From Agromyces salentinus (GTDB lineage: Bacteria; Actinomycetota; Actinomycetes; Actinomycetales; Microbacteriaceae): 64,000 nucleotides of DNA. This document shows, in pieces, positions 62,356 through 64,000 of this stretch. The position numbers and the translations under genes are program-made. The stretch's first letter is position 1. Every line of letters starts with the position of its first letter. The notes below the pieces were generated by a model. It made no database searches, was not told the origin of the DNA, and saw nothing but the letters and a program-made list of their open reading frames with translations. The stretch spans positions 28,115-92,114 of the forward strand of contig NZ_WBIR01000021.1 of the NCBI RefSeq assembly GCF_009749395.1, in the 5' to 3' direction.

Positions 62356-64000
62356 GTCCGCTCGGTCAGGTCGATTTCCCATACTCCGGGCGAGACCTCT
62401 TCCTTCCGAACCACGTCGAAGCGCACGCCTCGCTGGAACAGGATCTCATCTTCCTTCTGGAACCGCGAGAACGGGCCGACGTCGACACCTGAGCGACCGG
62501 TGATGGTCACCTTGATGCCGCCGTTCGCACCGAAGTTGTCCGCGACCGATGACGAGGTCGACGAACTGATGAACGCCGGATCCGACCACTGCCCGCCCTG
62601 CGTGAACTGGTCGAGCAGGCCGGGACGGATCTCCATGCCTCGATAGGTGACACCCGGCACGGGACGGAGGCTCGAGATGGCGGCCGTGGTGGCGTTGAGA
62701 CGCGTCTCCAGGCCCGGGACATCGCTTGGCGTGCTCAGGTCGCGCAGGTATCCGTTCATCTCGGTGTACGAGTTCGTCGTGTAGTCCCAGATTCCGAGCA
62801 CATCTTCCGGCTCGAGGGTCGGATAGGCCTCGGAGACCTTCTCCGCCCACTCGTCGAGCCTGCCGGGCGGGATGTCGCCGTGCGGAGTGCGGAACTCGGC
62901 ATCGATCGCGCTCAGGTCGGGCACCTTCGGCGTCGTGTCAGGCGCGCCCGCACCTGGGGCGCTCAGGTTCGTGTGCGGTGGCGTGTGGACAGGGCCTCCT
63001 CCGCCGGGCGCGGTCGCCGCAGGCGTCGGGGTCGAGCCGGGTGTTGCGGGAGCGACGGATGCAGCGGGGGTGGCGGGTGCTGCGGGCGTCGAACCGCCGG
63101 GCGTGTGAGTCGGGAGGAAGGACGGCTTGAACGCGAGCGCGGCAGCGCCGGCGACCGCGGCGGCTCCACCGGCGGCTGCGGCGTCCTCGACGTCGAGGCC
63201 ATCGGTGTCCAGGCCGCCGTTCGTGTCGGGATCGGATGCCGCACCCGAACCGTTCTCGTCAGCGGGCGTGCCCGCGTCGGCCTCGGCGTCGCTGCTGACG
63301 GCGTCTGCGGTTGCGGCGATCTCAGCGGCGGAGGGAGCGTCGGCCGGGTGAGCGGCCGCCGGGCTCGCGGCACCGGCCGCAACGGGGGCTTCGGCGGCCG
63401 GACCGTCAGCGGTCGGAGCGTCCGCCGCAGGGGCATCCGCAGCGGGCGCATCGGCCGAAGAAGCATCCGCGGCAGGCGCATCGGCCGCAGGCGCATCGGC
63501 CGCAGGCGCATCCGCATGCGTCGGAGCGTCAGCGTCCGGCGCGTCAGCGGCAGGCGCATCCGCATGCGTCGGAGCGTCAGCGTCCGGCGCGTCAGCGGCA
63601 GGAGCATCCGCATGCGTCGGAGCGTCAGCAGTGGGAGCGTCCGCCGCAGGAGCATCTGCATGCGTGGGAGCATCCGCAGTAGGAGCGTCCGCATGCGTGG
63701 GAGCATCCGTTGCGGGAGCATCCGTTGTGGGAGCGTCCGCATGCGTGGGAGCATCCGCCGCAGGCGCGTCAGCCGTCGGGGTATCCGCGGACGGACCATC
63801 AGCGTGCGTCGGGGCATCCGTCGTCGGGGCATCCATCGTCGGGGCATCCGTCGTCGGGGCATCCGCAGCAGGTCCGTCACTCAGGTCCACACCACTGGAA
63901 TCGACCGCACCAGGCAGATCGACCGACCCGCCACCATCACCGGCACCCGCACCATCCGCACCGCCGGCACCAGGAGTCGGCGCATCATTGGACACGTCGA
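62352..64000 (-). CDS. ADP-ribosyltransferase polymorphic toxin, C-terminal part
   Basis: The gene enters from beyond base 64000; about 548 residues are visible. Asp-Ala-Pro repeats (63400-63873) are followed by an Ala-rich hydrophobic stretch (FKPSFLPTHTPGG after it) and a Pro/Ala linker. The last 180 residues have the R-S-E signature of ADP-ribosyltransferases: VTYRGMEI (Arg codon 62640-62642), AFISSSTSSSVADNF and QKEDEILFQRGVRF with the ExE glutamates at codons 62451-62453 and 62445-62447. ExE suggests arginine as target. The stalk is closely related to that of the large toxin, so the missing N-terminus is probably the same ESX-type export part. Coupled to the glycohydrolase. Confidence 0.82.
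   Translation of the reverse strand, partial: DVSNDAPTPGAGGADGAGAGDGGGSVDLPGAVDSSGVDLSDGPAADAPTTDAPTMDAPTTDAPTHADGPSADTPTADAPAADAPTHADAPTTDAPATDAPTHADAPTADAPTHADAPAADAPTADAPTHADAPAADAPDADAPTHADAPAADAPDADAPTHADAPAADAPAADAPAADASSADAPAADAPAADAPTADGPAAEAPVAAGAASPAAAHPADAPSAAEIAATADAVSSDAEADAGTPADENGSGAASDPDTNGGLDTDGLDVEDAAAAGGAAAVAGAAALAFKPSFLPTHTPGGSTPAAPATPAASVAPATPGSTPTPAATAPGGGGPVHTPPHTNLSAPGAGAPDTTPKVPDLSAIDAEFRTPHGDIPPGRLDEWAEKVSEAYPTLEPEDVLGIWDYTTNSYTEMNGYLRDLSTPSDVPGLETRLNATTAAISSLRPVPGVTYRGMEIRPGLLDQFTQGGQWSDPAFISSSTSSSVADNFGANGGIKVTITGRSGVDVGPFSRFQKEDEILFQRGVRFDVVRKEEVSPGVWEIDLTERT
63400..63873 (-). repeat. Asp-Ala-Pro coding repeat, stalk of ART toxin
   Basis: DAPTHADAPAADAP-type repeats. 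Around 63500-63620 a 48-base unit occurs twice almost unchanged, so recent expansion is likely. Confidence 0.85.
63874..64000. repeat. 127-base block identical to 58398-58524
   Basis: Second copy of the shared toxin segment, cut by the window edge. Same strand and offset by 5476 bases from the first. Confidence 0.95.

Noticed and set aside
62355..62382. Upstream ATG of the glycohydrolase
   Set aside because: It lies within the toxin coding end; the ATGA overlap at 62355 is the more usual coupled start.
63400..63873. CRISPR-like array
   Set aside because: Same reason; coding stalk repeats of the second toxin.

Overview
The window is a high-GC chromosomal segment from an actinobacterium, most likely a member of the Microbacteriaceae (Agromyces or Microbacterium type). 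This rests on the base composition, the S10-spc-alpha ribosomal block without rpsN, a solitary groES under two CIRCE operators, Ala/Lys-rich tails on several ribosomal proteins, and many genes with a -10 hexamer directly before the start codon. The genus is an inference.

Layout. 1-9600: the end of a MalY/PatB-like C-S lyase, guaB, a branched-chain amino acid ABC transporter (livH, livM, livG, livF on plus; the livK-type binding protein on minus, convergent) and a RarD-type permease. 9700-13200: groES with its heat-shock control region, a THUMP-like methyltransferase and three small proline-rich membrane proteins. 13200-24050: a compact minus-strand block for tRNA t6A modification and cell-wall precursors (tsaD, rimI, tsaB, tsaE, alr, acpS, glmS), the divergent coaA, then glmM, rpsI, rplM and truA. 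24300-41984: the alpha, spc and S10 ribosomal operons, all on minus, from rpsJ down to rplQ, with secY, adk, map, an enzyme I-like ptsI, infA and rpmJ inside. 42557-44270: an OsmC-family protein and an acyltransferase. 44482-48829: the str operon (rpsL, rpsG, fusA, tuf). 49061-52024: poorly characterised membrane and Zn-ribbon-like proteins and a YigZ/IMPACT protein.

52120-64000 is the accessory part and the most interesting one: a minus-strand polymorphic-toxin locus. The last-entering gene, truncated by the window edge, ends in an ADP-ribosyltransferase toxin domain. It overlaps by 4 nt a two-domain protein whose C-terminal half is an ADP-ribosylglycohydrolase, so the poison and the enzyme predicted to reverse it are translationally coupled. 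Next come a 160-residue ART-like protein and an 1834-residue toxin. The toxin has an ESX-type N-terminus, a long Asp-Ala-Pro repeat stalk and three putative enzyme modules: a papain-fold deamidase-like domain, an Ntox15-like HxxD nuclease domain and a second papain-fold domain. Its stop overlaps the start of a small immunity-like gene. A frameshifted paralogue of that gene follows, then a small unknown gene, a Tdi1-type (GAD-like plus DUF1851) immunity protein expected to match Ntox15, and another small unknown gene. Each warhead therefore has a plausible antidote in order: ART with glycohydrolase, Ntox15 with Tdi1-like, and two papain domains with two related small proteins, one now broken. 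The two toxins share a 127-bp identical block in their stalk, consistent with recent recombination. All functions in this part are inferred from motifs visible in the translated sequence; no search was run.
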